Source: Brassica napus
Taxonomy: Eukaryota; Streptophyta; Magnoliopsida; Brassicales; Brassicaceae
Assembly: GCF_020379485.1 (NCBI RefSeq)
Contig: NC_063450.1
Location: 50,801,374-50,865,373 of the forward strand
DNA length: 64,000 nt
Direction of reading: 5' to 3'
Shown here piece by piece: positions 47,687 to 60,300 of the stretch. The notes beneath the pieces are model-generated. The model ran no database searches and was not told where the DNA came from. It saw nothing but the letters and a program-made list of their open reading frames with translations. The stretch's first letter is position 1; each line of letters begins with the position of its first letter. The position numbers and the translations under genes are program-made.

Positions 47687-49168
47687 CTATGTTGACGGAG
47701 TGAATAGATGCAGAAGCGAAGACCAATAACCAACCAACTGCAAGTTATAAAATGCAACACAGAGTCTTAGTACAAAGTCTTTCTCGATCACAGGCTCACA
47801 GCAATACTGAGTGAAGTGTAGAATATAAACAAACCTGAGCCAAGATACCCTTCCCCGTTTGGGCTTCGATTATAAGGCCAATGGTGAGCCCTATGATTGC
47901 CCAGGCTCCGTTAATAGCCTCTATTTCACGCCTTCTCTGTTGCCTCTCTCTGCCTTTGATCTCTTCCATTTGCTTGGCGGCTAATCTCTTGGCCTCAAGA
48001 GGGTCTACCATGATTACCTCTTTTTTGGCCTTTACTTTTCCAGGAGGAGGAGATGCCTACACAAACACTCAGGCATGGGCAGAAACTTATAAACTACACT
48101 ATTGAAAGACTCAACAACCATTCACAATATCTCAGACTTTACTATCTTAACAAAGGGTTACATGTAACAGAGATTTGGATCCTAGTTTTACCAGGAAATG
48201 GAATGTTCTTATAATATCACAGCAAAAATGGGAGTAAGGTCATACATTTGGATTAGCTAGGACTCGAACTGCTCCACCTCTGGATCTTGTTGCATCTTGG
48301 TGTCTTCTTAGTCCCTTTCTGAGAAACCACACAAAGATATAGTGGAAGATATTTAACTATCAAAAGCAATGACATGAGAAAATAATATTAAAAACCAAGC
48401 TTGGATACTTTCTTTCTCATGGTCTTATTATCATCTTACATAAACAAATGTCATTAATTCATTCAAGAGACGAGGCAACAAAAGAGAAGAAATAAAACTG
48501 GAAATGGAATACATGGGAACAAACGCAAGACATGCAAATGCGGAATAAGAGGAATGCTTATCTCATTAACGTCCAATTCGGTATGCCAAACTTTAAGTTA
48601 AACAATACACCAAAGAATGTGAATGAGATGGTTACCAATAACTAAACGCAAGAGCAAAAACATTCACATCACAAGTGTGATACATGTAAAAGTGAAACAC
48701 TTCCAATTAAACCGTTTCCATAAAAAAAAACAAAAACAAAAATGTTAACCAAACATCAGAAGGAGGCATTACTCACAGACAAGACAACATCTTGACTAAA
48801 CATTAGAGACGGTAAAAACCATGGATCCAACATTCAGTTACAGAGTCGGACACTTCAATGGCGCGTAGCTACAGAAAATCACAACCCAGAATACGAATTT
48901 GAAAAATAACGAGACAGAACACTACTACATACGATGTTCATTCCGAAAGTTCAAATCTTTCGCCAACATATGAGAAACGGAGAAATGTAATTCGACAAGG
49001 GGAGAGAAACATATTTCAGAGAGAAACTTACAGTAGAGAAGAGGAAGAGGGAGTCAAAGGAATAGTAAAGCTTCCACGGAGATTGGAAGAAGAAACTTGA
49101 GGATCAGCAGCTCCAAGGGAGAAGAAGAAGATAGACGGCGTTTGAGAGAAAGACGACGTCACCACCAT
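47687..49168 (-). CDS. Plastid light-harvesting-like (LIL/one-helix) protein
   Basis: Four exons in phase: 49168-49032, 48318-48246, 48056-47835, 47737-47687, giving about 160 residues. The N-terminus is Ser/Thr-rich and lacks acidic residues near the start, as in a chloroplast transit peptide. A charged helix (KQMEEIKGRERQQRRREIE) leads into one membrane helix with an LHC-superfamily signature, EAINGAWAIIGLTIGLIIEA, followed by TGKGILAQLVGYW. The usual ExxNGRxAM motif is altered to ExxNGAWAI, so the chlorophyll-ligand pattern is weakened. LIL proteins sit in thylakoids and take part in photoprotection or pigment handling. Gene order suggests At4g28025. The exact function is not established. 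Confidence 0.8.
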
Positions 49169-49571
49169 TTCTAAGCCTTTCATATTTCCCACGCGCCTTT
49201 CTCTGTTTTTTTTTTTTTTATATTCGTTTTGAGGTTTAAGTTACCAAACGCCAGTTAACACGCCGCCGTTTTAGACCCACCAATAACAAGAATAAAAAAC
49301 ATCTTAAATCTTATCCACTATCCAATAAAAGTTCTAGAGGGTGACTTGATTATACAAGACACTGGATTAGCACTCAGACTATGTTTAACATTAATCTATT
49401 ATTATTTATTCTAAAGGAATTGTTAGTGCTATATACAAAGACCAATGACAAATAATTCCAATTTGCATCATATGGTTGTGATTCAAATCCTAAAGTTCTT
49501 GGTGTAAAAGTATTAAATCATTAACTTAAGGGGCTTTCACAAACTTTTTTTTTCTAAGCAAGTTAGAGGTT
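49169..49571. other. Promoter side of the LIL-like gene
   Basis: Short poly(T) and AT-rich sequence with no recognisable gene, leading into the dispersed repeat at 49572. Confidence 0.4.
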
Positions 49572-50696
49572 GATTGTTTGTAGTTTTTAGACTAGTTTTT
49601 GGTTGTGTTTCAAAAAAAAAGAACTAGTTTTTGGTTTTTGTTTTCTCGAAAAACATTTTTTCTCCAGTCAAGTTTTAATTTTTAGTTTTTGTTTTTGTAA
49701 AAACCATTTCATTTGCCAATCAAGCTTTTTAACAAATGGATTCCCTAAAATTTAGGGAAATTAGTTTTTGAAAAATTTAACCAATTTATGAAGAGAAACC
49801 AAAAACCAACTTTTGTTAGCTTTTATGAAAAAAAAACGAATTTTTTTTTGAAGAAACTACTACATTTTAATTAATTAATAAATAATATTTTCATAAAGAT
49901 AAAATTATCATACAATTTTTGTACTTTAGATATCATTTAAATAATAATCTGAAATACTTTATTTGTGTTTTATATCTCTAAAATAAATTTATATATTTTA
50001 TAAATAATATTAATTAATTTTAAAATTAGTTATTAATTTCTATAAATAAAATAATTGAATATTTTTAATAATTAGTAGTCACATTAAAAATAACTAAAAA
50101 TTAGAAAACATAATATGTTTTATTCATAAAATATATTGTATTAATCTTGAAAAATAAAAATGGCCATTCATCTTTAAGAAAATACAAATAATTTAAAATT
50201 TTATAATTATTTTCAAAATTTGAGTATTTTTATTTTTGTATAATTTATAATATTTATATAAGAAAACTATTGCTATTCAAGTTTTTACAAATTATAAATA
50301 ATTTATATAAGAAAAATTTATAAGTAGTTTCAAACTTTTAAATAATTTTATTTTGTGTAATTTTATATATATTTTATTTATATTTTCTATAATATATTTT
50401 TTAATATAATCACTAAAATAGTTATTGTATTTTATTTTAAATAATAATCACAATATTTTGATAAATTTTAATTGTAAATATAAATATTTATTGCTATTTT
50501 GTTGTATTATTTTAAAGTAACGTATTAAGTTTTGAAAAATAAAAAAAATACAGCAAAACCAAAAACCAAAATCAAAATCTAGAAACCAGAAACCAAAAAC
50601 CAAAAACCAAAAGCTGAAAACCAAAAACCAAAATCTAAAAAACCAAAACTAAAATTTAAAAACAAAAAACTAAAACTAGAAACTATTGAAACAATC
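49572..50696. repeat. AT-rich dispersed element, copy B
   Basis: The ends are inverted and imperfect: GATTGTTT followed by AGTTTTTAG-type sequence at the left, and AAACAATC preceded by ACTAAAACTAGAAACT at the right. Long GGTTTTT/CCAAAAAC stretches near each end are complementary. The core matches copy A at 8450-9340. Over 1.1 kb it shows no coding potential, so it is probably a non-autonomous DNA element of an unnamed family. Confidence 0.65.
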
Positions 50697-50888
50697 GTCA
50701 GCTTAATAAGTTACAATGTTGGTTAAAAGAATCAGATATGTGCAAGGAACTGATTTTTAAGACAAGAAAGAATTTTACAAACCTGAAATAAAAGTAATTC
50801 TATTTGCGAGTTGTATAAAGTTTTTTAATCGACTGCCAAGACCATGTATACAAATTTAATTATGAAAAGATCTACATTTTGACATGAA

Positions 50889-52313
50889 TCATGAAGTAGG
50901 GAGAGAGAGCCAGAGGAGGAGCCGTTGTGGCCTATTGAGGTATCGAGCTTGCCACGCCGGCTCAGCACTCTCTTGCTCGAACCCACATTTCATGTATAGC
51001 CTCTTCGCTGCTTCATTGACCACCGTCACATGCACGTACATATCCGTTATTCCTGGAACCATACCACAACTCCTTTTCTAAGTCCAGTTTTAGAGTGTTT
51101 ATTATTATAATCAAAAGTTCTTACCCCATTCTCTAGCAACTACTTTGGACTTTTCAATGAGTTTGTAACCAACTCCATTACGATGCAGCTCTTTCGCAAC
51201 ACAGACGTTGCTCAAGTATGCCCTCGCAAAATCCACACTAAACCCCTATATAACAAAAAGGACTATAAGCTTGTCTACTATCAGATTGAAGATTTTTTTG
51301 TTTTTGTTTTTGTTATATACAAAGTTTGATAACAACAAATACCTCTGGTTTTGTTCCAGCGATTTCATCAGGAAGCCAACGGCATTGGTTAAGATCAAGG
51401 CTCCCCACCACAACTCTATCTTCTATCCCATCAGAGAACTGAGAAACAGATGAAGCATAGCACAAATCCATATCATACCCCAAAGCAACAATGAAATATT
51501 GGTCTATAACCCAAAATTTTAAAAATGTACATAAACACAAAATCTCCAAATTGTTTAAAACAAAATTTTATTAAATTTTTTACTAAATTGTGTATACTTA
51601 TGAAAGGAAGCCTCTTCAAAGTCCCTTGAAAAAAAGTCTGTTATATTTACTCTACTGGGATAAACAGGTACTACAAGATGACTAAATGAAAAGACAGACC
51701 TTACATGCAGAGAAAAAATCCTCAGAAGAGGTTGATAGTTGCGACAATGGAAGAGTAGCATTTACGCAGGACACCCTCGTAAAACCTTCTCTTTTTCCAG
51801 AAACTCTCTCCTTAAGCGCCTCGAACTCACGCTCCGCCAAGTATCTTCTGTGATCCTAAAAGAAACTTGAACAGCAAAACGTAACATCAGCACAAGAACA
51901 TAAGGAGAAAACCCATCGAAGAGAAACACTTTCAAACCAAATCACTCAATAACATGATATCTACCACATTCAAGATCTTCTTGAATATGTATAGGATGCA
52001 CACTCCCAAAGTCCAAAACCAAAGATACCAAACAGATGTAATAGGGAGAAGAACTGACTTGGATATTGTAAGAAGAAGGGTTGAGTTCGTTGAAGGTCCG
52101 CACGCGGAGGCAAGCTGCAGCCCAAAGCTCGTCCTCAGACACTGTTTCGGATATGACCATCGCTGACCTGTCGATCGCTGGAGCAAGAATGTGTGAGGCG
52201 GAGATAGGACGTAAACGGAGCCTACAGGAAGGAGAAGACCGGAATCCATCTGTGTTTGACTTGCTGAAAATGGCGACAGAGCATGAAGGAAGAGGTGAAC
52301 AGAGAAACGCCAT
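50889..52313 (-). CDS. GNAT-family N-acetyltransferase (At4g28030-like)
   Basis: Five exons in phase: 52313-52059, 51855-51700, 51438-51343, 51245-51125, 51052-50889, giving 263 residues. The N-terminus (MAFLCSPLPSCSVAIF...) looks like a plastid transit peptide. The GNAT fold follows: helix around ELWAAACLRVRTFNE, strand VVVGSLDLNQ, the acetyl-CoA-binding region AYLSNVCVAKELHRNGVGYK (V-x-x-x-x-R/H-x-x-G-x-G pattern), then VTVVNEAAKRLYMKCGFE, typical of motif B. Plastid GNAT proteins of this type acetylate protein N-termini or lysines; the substrate here is inferred only. TGGGCC-type motifs lie upstream near 52370-52385. Confidence 0.9.
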
Positions 52314-52998
52314 TTTCTGGTGGACTAACCATGTCCTCACCTTCTTGCTAAGCTTCAAGCTCCAATATCTAGGCCCACTGGGCCCACAATTTTTTTCGTT
52401 ATTTTTTTTTAACATTTTCAATTTGTTTGTCTGAAAATTTAATTTGAACAACCAAAATCTACATCCAAAATTCCAAACTATTTCATAATATCTGACATAA
52501 ATATTAAATGTCTACAAAAATAATAATTGAATCCGAAATATTATGAATCGAACCGAATCTAAAATGTATCTCAAACAATTGTTATAAAATTTACATGAAT
52601 CCAAAACATTATTAAGATTGTCCCAAATAAAGTAATAGTTACAAAGTATTGAAAGATTACAAAGAGGATGGTTAAGATGATGTGTACCATGAGTCAGACT
52701 CTTTGTCATTATCCTATGATTGTATGTCTTCCCATGCATCCAGCTCTAATTGGTTCAAAGATATATCATTTCATCAAATAATAGAAAGAAAACATACTTT
52801 CGGTGGACAGACATAAGAAAAATTCGACTAATTAACAGATGAAGAAGCTACTACTACACACACACAAAAGAACTAGAAATAGTAGCACAAAGCAAGTCCC
52901 GTTGTAACTCATTTAGTAATATGTTGCATATTTTAGATATCTTCTTTGTTCTTGGTCTTGGTTTGGAGGGCTTCTTTTTTATCACAGCACATAAGGAT
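52314..52998. other. Spacer between the N-acetyltransferase and tetraspanin genes
   Basis: AT-rich DNA with the promoter side of the acetyltransferase gene at the left and the 3' flank of the tetraspanin gene at the right. UMAMIT-type sequence expected from Arabidopsis order was not recognised. Confidence 0.4.
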
Positions 52999-54130
52999 CT
53001 AACGCCATCTGCGTTTCCTATTGTTCCGGAAGGCGCAACAACCAACAGAGTAGACAATAATGAGGAATACAAGGAAGACAATGTTCACCTCAGCCACTTT
53101 TTTCCAGGAATTTCTGAGGTTGTCGAGCAAACCGGCCTTGCAGGCTTGGCAGTTGTAGCATAGAGTCCCCGGTTTATTGTCCCAAACGTTACAGTCCTCG
53201 TTTGTGTATGGACCAGTAGTCTTTGTCCAATTAGTCGGCCTCACATAGGTGAAGTTACAATCATTGGACGGCTTACAGCAACCAGACTACACAAGTGAAG
53301 CAAAAGTATAAAAAAACATTTTGGTGAAAGTCCACATTATAACTTAATATGAAATTAGACTACTCACATTTATCTACCCAACACAAGAACTTGGGTATCA
53401 TGTTAAATAACCAGACAAATGCTACCTAAACTATCAGTGTGGATAGATAAAAGAATCACTAGTATTGTTATATTTTCAATAGGTTAGAGAATCTAAAAGC
53501 AGCTTTTCAGACTAATCTGAGAATGTGAATAAAGGAACTGATCAAAAAGAGTTTCAAAAGACTAAACTCTTTATTAGAATAGGCTTGTGTGTTTGTATTG
53601 CTATTAAAGCAAAATGGTCTGACCTGAAGGGCATTGAGATTAGTCTTGTAAAACTCATTGACGGTGACACTGGCGTAGCGACTACTGAAAGTAGAACACA
53701 CGTTGGAGTAAACCAAGCAGCTCATGATCCGGTCCCAATTCTTAGCATTGCTAACTCGCTTCTGGAGCCAGTTAGAGTAATCACCTACACGGTACTCCTT
53801 ATACCCTCTATCCGACAAAACCTCACCGGCGCCGCGGTTGGTGACGACAAAGGCGAAGATGGTAAAACAGAACCCGAGGAGTATGAGAAGGAACATAGCG
53901 AAAAGGTAAAGCCATAGGAGGCAAGAGACACGGCAGCAAGCGCCGACTAGACCAGCGATGGAGACAAACATGAGGAAGATTCCGAGAGCGACGATTGGTT
54001 TGTCGAGGAACCGCTCACACTCGGTGGCTGCATTTTTGCCGAGCCAGATTCCGGCGGAGAGGATGGGGACTGAGAGGAGGAAGGTGAAGAAGTTAAGGAT
54101 TCCGACAAGGTTATTGCTACACTCAACCAT
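52999..54130 (-). CDS. TET7: Tetraspanin (TET7-like)
   Basis: Two exons, 54130-53624 and 53286-52999, give 264 residues. Four membrane segments are visible: after [21 protein letters not shown], around [40 protein letters not shown], and the last near [20 protein letters not shown]. The large extracellular loop carries the plant tetraspanin signature GCCKPS, preceded by the conserved Cys of [11 protein letters not shown], with further Cys pairs (CNVW, CYNCQAC). Tetraspanins organise plasma-membrane microdomains and exosomes. The single intron just before the GCC motif is the position usual for the plant family. Position supports At4g28050. Confidence 0.93.
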
Positions 54131-54532
54131 TGTTTTTATATATATATATATTTTTTTGTTTGGTCTTTACGGCAGAGCTCTAAAGTTTTATGTCCGGTGG
54201 AAACTAAAAAGGCCACTCATGTCGCCGAAGTTAATTCTTTACGCAACTGTTAGTTTTGTCCGTTACGAAATCTGTTGGGATGTAACTGTCAATGACAGGT
54301 AGACAATTTGCATATTAGACCCTCAAATTGTTGGAAATGACAAAATAGACCCGAGAATTAACAATGGAGTCCCAGGTCCAAAGTCAAATCATTATTAATC
54401 CAAAAGAATGTCTTGCAGTTTATTTTATTTGATCAACCAAAGAAAAAAAGATTAACAAAAAGATAGAGTGACTCATCCACACGACCTTCTGGCCTCAAAG
54501 AAAACATGATAAAGAGAGCTTTCTGGCTCGGA
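54131..54532. other. Spacer between TET7 and COX6b
   Basis: It contains a short (TA)n run at 54137-54150 in the TET7 leader. No gene was seen. Confidence 0.4.
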
Positions 54533-55308
54533 TCAGAGAGGACCAGGGAAAGTTCCGGTCTCCCTCTGCTCATTCCACTTGTCAACCTACGGAAAGATCA
54601 GCGCATAAGTCACTAATGCTGGTGAAGATTATGAAGAAACAGAGCAAAAACATAAGAAAGTAACAAACCCATTCTCCAGGGCAGAGAGCGCGGTAGTACT
54701 TGGCGAACCTCTCGCAATCATTGGAGTCCTCACCCTTTGCAGTTGTGCACCTACAAAGATGGTTTTGTTGTTTGAAGTTAGAATAGATTGAAGAGAGACA
54801 CTAACTCAATCAGAACAAGAGTAGTACCTGTGGAACTCAATGTAACGGGTGAAGCAATGCCTTGTCTGGTTCGTTGTAGGGAAGCGGAAATCAGCAGGAG
54901 CCGTTTTCAGTTCGATCTGATGATTCAAACAGAAACACAAGTAAGACACTTCTTAGTGATTTACAAAGATGAAACCCGATTGAGAAAAGATATAAAAAAA
55001 AACAGAGATACACTTAGAATTCAAAGCTTCATCTTTTCTTCCATTGCAATAAGATATATATATATATTTCTTCTCTATTAGAAAAACGTCTTTACAAATC
55101 AAAGCTTTCATCTCTCTTTGCCTTTCGATTCTTAAATCTAACTCTCGACCATATTGAACACACACCACACAAGCAACCAAACCAAGTAGCTAAGCTAGCT
55201 TCCATCAAAATCGAATTACATACAAAGAATCTAAACGATACGTGGTGCTCAAATCAGATCTTGAATCGAGGTCGAATATGAAAGAAGAACGATTACCTCA
55301 TCCTCCAT
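54533..55308 (-). CDS. COX6B: Cytochrome c oxidase subunit 6b
   Basis: Four short exons, 55308-55297, 54916-54828, 54750-54669, 54586-54533, encode 78 residues. The first exon holds only MEDE. The CHCH twin-Cys pattern is complete: C9C in HCFTRYIEFHRC, then C10C in DCERFAKYYRALC. The C-terminus reads CPGEWVDKWNEQRETGTFPG. The protein sits on the intermembrane-space face of mitochondrial complex IV and is imported by the MIA40 pathway. Gene order matches At4g28060. Site II promoter motifs lie upstream. Confidence 0.95.
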
Positions 55309-55421
55309 GGCTGATCTGAAGAGGAACGATGAGAAGGTTTGGTTGGTTAGACTTGGGAGAAAGAGGAGACGCAATCGATTGAAAATGAAGTTTGAAGATA
55401 GCTTTCAGTGTTGGGCTTCCA

Positions 55422-55445
55422 TAAAATAATGGGCCTAAGATTATA
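55422..55445 (-). promoter_or_regulatory. Paired site II motifs upstream of COX6b
   Basis: TGGGCT at 55422-55427 and TGGGCC at 55440-55445, about 115-140 bp from the start codon. Clustered TGGGCY (site II) elements, bound by TCP factors, are known to drive nuclear genes for respiratory-chain proteins. Use here is inferred. Confidence 0.55.
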
Positions 55446-55779
55446 GTTTTTGTTGGTTCAAAGTTTTAACGATCCGATGGGTTAAAATCGGTTTACTGTA
55501 ACGATTTGATTCCGTTTTAGTCTGGCCGATTTCATTTTGGTTGTTGGATCTCCTCCTCCAGTGTTGAGCAAAGAGGTGCATCTCTGTGACTCTGCTTCTT
55601 CGTTGAATTCTCAAGCTCTCAAAATACAAGATAGAGATATTCACGGTGTTCGCTTTTTGGGTGTTCATGGGCTTCCTAAAACATACTTTCGTGAGTTTAA
55701 CAAAAGAAAGCATAGCTTTACATTTTAACCCAAAAAACGGTTTTATCGTTAAAATAAAAAATTAAAGATTTTGACGGAA

Positions 55780-56780
55780 AACATAATTTCACAATTTTGA
55801 CGGAAAAATGTATTCTATAAATTTGGCGGGAAAATGCAATTTTTCGGTTTTGGCGGGAAACATAATTTCTTGGTTTCTGCGGGACACATAATTTTTCGTT
55901 TATGGCAGAAAAACGCAAATTTTCAATTTTGGCGGAGAACGCAATTTCTCATTTTTGGCAACAAAACGCAATTTTCGGTTTTGGCGGGAAAACACAATTT
56001 CTCGATTTTAATGAGAAAGCGCAATTTCTCGGTTTTAATGAGAAAGCGCAATTTCTCGGTTTTGACAGGAAAACACAATTTCTCGGTTTTGACAGGAAAA
56101 CACAATTTCTCGGTTTTGACGGGAAAACATAATTTCTCGGATTTTGGCGGGAAACACACAATTTCTCGGTTTTGGCGGGAAACACACAATTTCTCGGTTT
56201 TGGCGGGAAACACAAAATTTCTCGGTTTTGGCGGGAAAACGTAATTTCTCGGTTTTAACGAGAAAACGCAATTTCTCGGTTTTGCCGGAGAAAAAAAACA
56301 ATTTCTCGGTTTTGGCGAGAAAACGCAATTTCTCGGTTTTGGCGAAAAAATGTAATTTCTCGGATTTTGGCGGAAAAACGTAATTTCTCGGGTTTTGGCG
56401 GGAAAACGCAATTTCTCGGTTTTGGCGGGAAAACGCAATTTCCCGATTTTGGCGGGAAAACGTAATTTCTCGGTTTTGGCGAGAAAACATAATTTCTCGG
56501 ATTTTGGCGGGAAAACCTAATTTCTCGGATTTTGGCGGAAAAACGTAATTTCTCGGTTTTGGTGGGAAAACGCAATTTCTCGATTTTGGCGGGAAAATGA
56601 AACTTCTCAGTTTTGGCGGGAAAACACAATTTCTCGGTTTTGGCGGGAAAATGCAATTTATCGGTTTTGGCGGGAAAACGCAATTTCTCGGTTTTGACAG
56701 GAAAACATAGTTTTATAGTTTTGACAAGAAAAAAACATACTTTTATAATTTTAGAAAGTAAACATAATTTCAAAATTTTA
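55780..56780. repeat. 27-bp minisatellite (~37 units) with many E2F-type sites
   Basis: The consensus unit reads TTTCTCGGTTTTGGCGGG followed by AAAACGCAA. Units at the edges are more diverged. Because 27 is a multiple of three, long meaningless open frames run through on both strands. I count about 15 exact matches to the E2F consensus TTSSCGSSAA (as TTGGCGGGAA) and many one-mismatch versions. It lies between the COX6b promoter and the 3' end of the REC2-like gene. Transposon-borne amplification of E2F sites in Brassica has been reported; whether this array belongs to that family is not known. Confidence 0.92.
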
Positions 56781-57359
56781 GAAATAAAATCCAATCTAAT
56801 AATTGAAAAATAATTTTAAATATTATTGGATGTCCATGGACATGCCAATTTGGAAATGATCTCTATTGATCTTTGACATTTGTTTAGACCATTGTCCAAT
56901 ATGGACCACCCATTACTACCAAAAACTGAAGTGGTCCAACTGGTCAAGCCCAATTGGGCCCTGGACGGACCATTTGAAACAGCTCTAATCATGAGCTATC
57001 TCGAGGCTATGATGTGGTCTCTGTGTAAAAAGAACTAGTCATGAGCTCACAAAACTGAACACTAGTCACAGTTAATCAAAACAAAAGGAGGAATGAATTT
57101 TATTCAGGAAGCTCCTCAACAGAGTTGAATAACTTTCAGTTTTCAGCTATGGAAACCAAAAAAAAAAAAACGAAAGCAGGAAATTGTTAAAGCATGAGGG
57201 ACAAGTCTTGGTCCTGCGCTGCAACACAAAAGATTCAAATGTAGAAATGCTTTCCTTGTGAAAGTTTTGATGTAACTCAACCTCATCAATGGGAGCCAAG
57301 TTTCTCTCCATTCCTTTTAGCCTCAATGTTAAAACTTCAATGACAGAAAAATTGCTTGT
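56781..57359. other. 3' flank of the REC2-like gene
   Basis: Sequence with no gene recognised, between the minisatellite and the REC2 stop codon. Confidence 0.4.
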
Positions 57360-60300
57360 TCAATTTGTGACTTCAATTTCACTGTCGCTGTAATCTCCCC
57401 AGCACTTGCCTCCTTGTCCTTTCCCATTTTTCTCGTCAGATATCTCTTGCGCTGTGGTTCCCTCTTCACTTACTGCGGAGTGTCCATTTTCAGGTGTTTC
57501 AATAGCTTCTTGTGCAATGACTTCTTCATCCTCTGCAGCTTTCTTCTCCTTGTTGCTCTCTCCTTCACCTCCACTCTTCTCCTCAGCCATTTCAGTAGCC
57601 AGTGGTGCAGCTATAGTATGTCCATTCTGAGGCTGTACAGGTATGTTACACGGATATGCACCTTCTGCTACTGGCGACAATGGGTACCCATTCTGTGTTA
57701 TTTCCGTCCCATTTGGTGATGCCAAATAGCCGTTTGGTGACACTGGATAACCATTAGAAACCCATGGTTGACTCGGTATGAACTCAGCCGCGTGAGGGTT
57801 CATTATTCTTGGGCCAATGAACTGACTAGCCTCGCCGTTAGACTCAGCGATACTGGGGAAGCTTGGTTTGTTACGAGGAACCCTGTTTCCAGATCGGTTG
57901 TAACCACCACCTGAGAGCCTTGGTCCATAGGGAACTCGAGCTGTTACAGACTGATGAGGAGTTGACCTTCGGACATGGTTTACAGGAAGCATTGGCGGTA
58001 TGTTCAATGGGGAGGGAAGGATTCCCACATGGTCGTTGAATCCTGGAACTGCTATCGAGCCAAAAATTGGAATGGTCGTCGGGGTATAAGGCGGTGCAGA
58101 GGCAGAGAGCTTCTTGCTCATCTCCTTTTGTGCCTCGCATGCCTCTTGTTTTTCTCCATCTGCAACAACTGATGCCTTTGGGCTTGAGTCTCCATTGGCC
58201 AGATCTTCCGTTTCACCATCTACTGCTTTCAGTTCAGCACCAGAGACATCCTTATGTTGCTTCACTCCATTTGAGTCCTCAGCCGTTTGTACACTTTCAG
58301 ATTTTCCTTGGCTTGCATCTGAAACAGCTGTCTCTGTTGGAGATCCTTCTGCTGCTGCCTTTTCAGCCTTGATATCCTCTGGTGAACTCATCGACTCTGA
58401 TCCACCAACAGCCACCCCTCCTTGTTCATTGCTATCAGCATTTTTCGCTTCAGTTTCTGAAGCCACCAGCTTATTCTCACTAACAACATCCTCAGCCTTA
58501 ACGTTTTCAGGACCATCTACTGCGACTTTTGCTGCATCCAAAGTCTCTGGGGCAGTCATTTCTTCTGACAACTGCTCCGCAACTATTTTCACAATTGTTC
58601 CAGGGGGTGCCAGTGCAACTTCCTTATAGGAAAACAGTTTTCCAGCTTGGGAAGTCACAGGACTCACCATCAGAGTTGGCTTGTTGATCTGTTCGGTGCA
58701 AGGTGAGCTTACCAGGGCTGATTTACTGTTAACTGGCTTTTCTACCACTACACTGGAACTGTTTTGCTTTCTGTTCAAACTTGAGCTCTTCAAAAGCTTC
58801 TTCGCGTGCTGAGAAGTAGAACCACCAGCTGATATTGAAAGCTCGTTTGAACTGGTCCTTGGGGATGCGAAATTGGTGGATTTTCCTCTGCTTTTTGTTG
58901 TCTGCTGGGTCACGTTCATGAAGTCTGTGTTCAGCTTTGCCAGGCTGGGACGGGTTCTTCGCCCAGAAGGATGACGATTTTTTGGGATAGCTTCTTGCCA
59001 TCCTTCGTCAGAGTCATCATCCACTTGTGCCGTGGACTCTAGCTTAACCAGCGTCAGCTGATCTTGAGGTTGCAAATCACGTTTATCAACCTTTTTTTCT
59101 TCAGGTTTTGCTTCTGATTTGTTCTCCTTGTCACTTGAGCTCTCCCCAGTGATACTAGTCGGACTCAGAATTTCATCATCTTTCTGATTATCTTCAGACA
59201 CAGGTCCTGGACTTTGTCCTGGTCTTCCCTTGACCTGAATAAACATTTTCGATCAAAATATCTGTCACAACTTAGTTAATGAGAGCAGTTCAGTAAAAAC
59301 ATGAATTAAGTCAGCAGAAAGCAATTATAACCTTTAGGCGAGCTTTCCTTTGAGCGTCCCTTGCTTTAAGATCAGTATCCGGGGTTATATAATCTAGCAG
59401 GTCCGATACACTGTTATTGGGGAGAAAGCTTATGAGTTGCATAATCCGGACAAGAGTTTACCCAAGATATAACTTTATACTATTTCTATCTTTTGGTCCC
59501 CTATGTACAGAATGTAAACGGTGCTAAGAATATATAAAAGGCAAACGTTTTAATACCTGAGATGGCCTTTGCTGGAAATAGAGGCGTCTGGCTTGGGAGT
59601 ACCATTTCGTGCAGCCTCTTGCTGTTCCAGAGCTTTAGACTCAAAATACTCGAGCCACGCAGCCGCATCCTAAAACAATTCTGGAGCGTAAGAAACTTTT
59701 TAAGTGAAACTACATGTAATTAGTAGCTAATTACGCACCTGTGTCCGAAGATCCTCAGGCCCAAGTTTTGCCTGTAGAATCTGTAGAGTTGTCTGCTCAT
59801 GCTGGACGCTCAAGGAGTATGCTTCCATCAGAGAAAGAGCAATAGCAATGGCATGGTAGCTTGCAGCAGTCTGAAAAAATATATAACAGAAGTAGTTCAA
59901 TTCTCAAGTGCATCGTTTAAGCTTCCACGGTAAAGTTTACTATTTAAATGCAAGTCCTTGCTTAGCAAAACCAACCTGGATATGATCAGCTCCAAGTAGT
60001 CTCTGGTTACATTTCAACGCTTCATGAAGGTATCTTAAAGCCACATGGACATTCCCCAAACCTTCTTCCATCATCGCTACATTAATATAAGTGGCAGCAG
60101 TATTTGGATGTGACGGTCCACATGTTAGATGCAGAAGGTACAATGCACGGTTGACATATCTACAACAATAATAACATGTTAGCAGCTCGAAACAATTAAT
60201 TTTTAGGCTTTGGCTTTGGGAAATGCAGAAAGCATACTTTAAAGCTAATTCTGTGTGCTGGAGACGATAATAGAAGACGGCCAGGTCGCCGTAGCTTTTC

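Noticed and set aside
55780..56780. Possible CRISPR-like array
   Set aside because: Units are head-to-tail with no unique spacers, and this is a plant nuclear genome.
55834..56794. Long open frames on both strands across the minisatellite
   Set aside because: The repeat unit is 27 bp, so frames stay open by arithmetic; the repetitive peptide has no recognisable domain.
57406..58629. Plus-strand open frames opposite the REC2 last exon
   Set aside because: They are antisense shadows of a well-supported coding exon and lack motifs.
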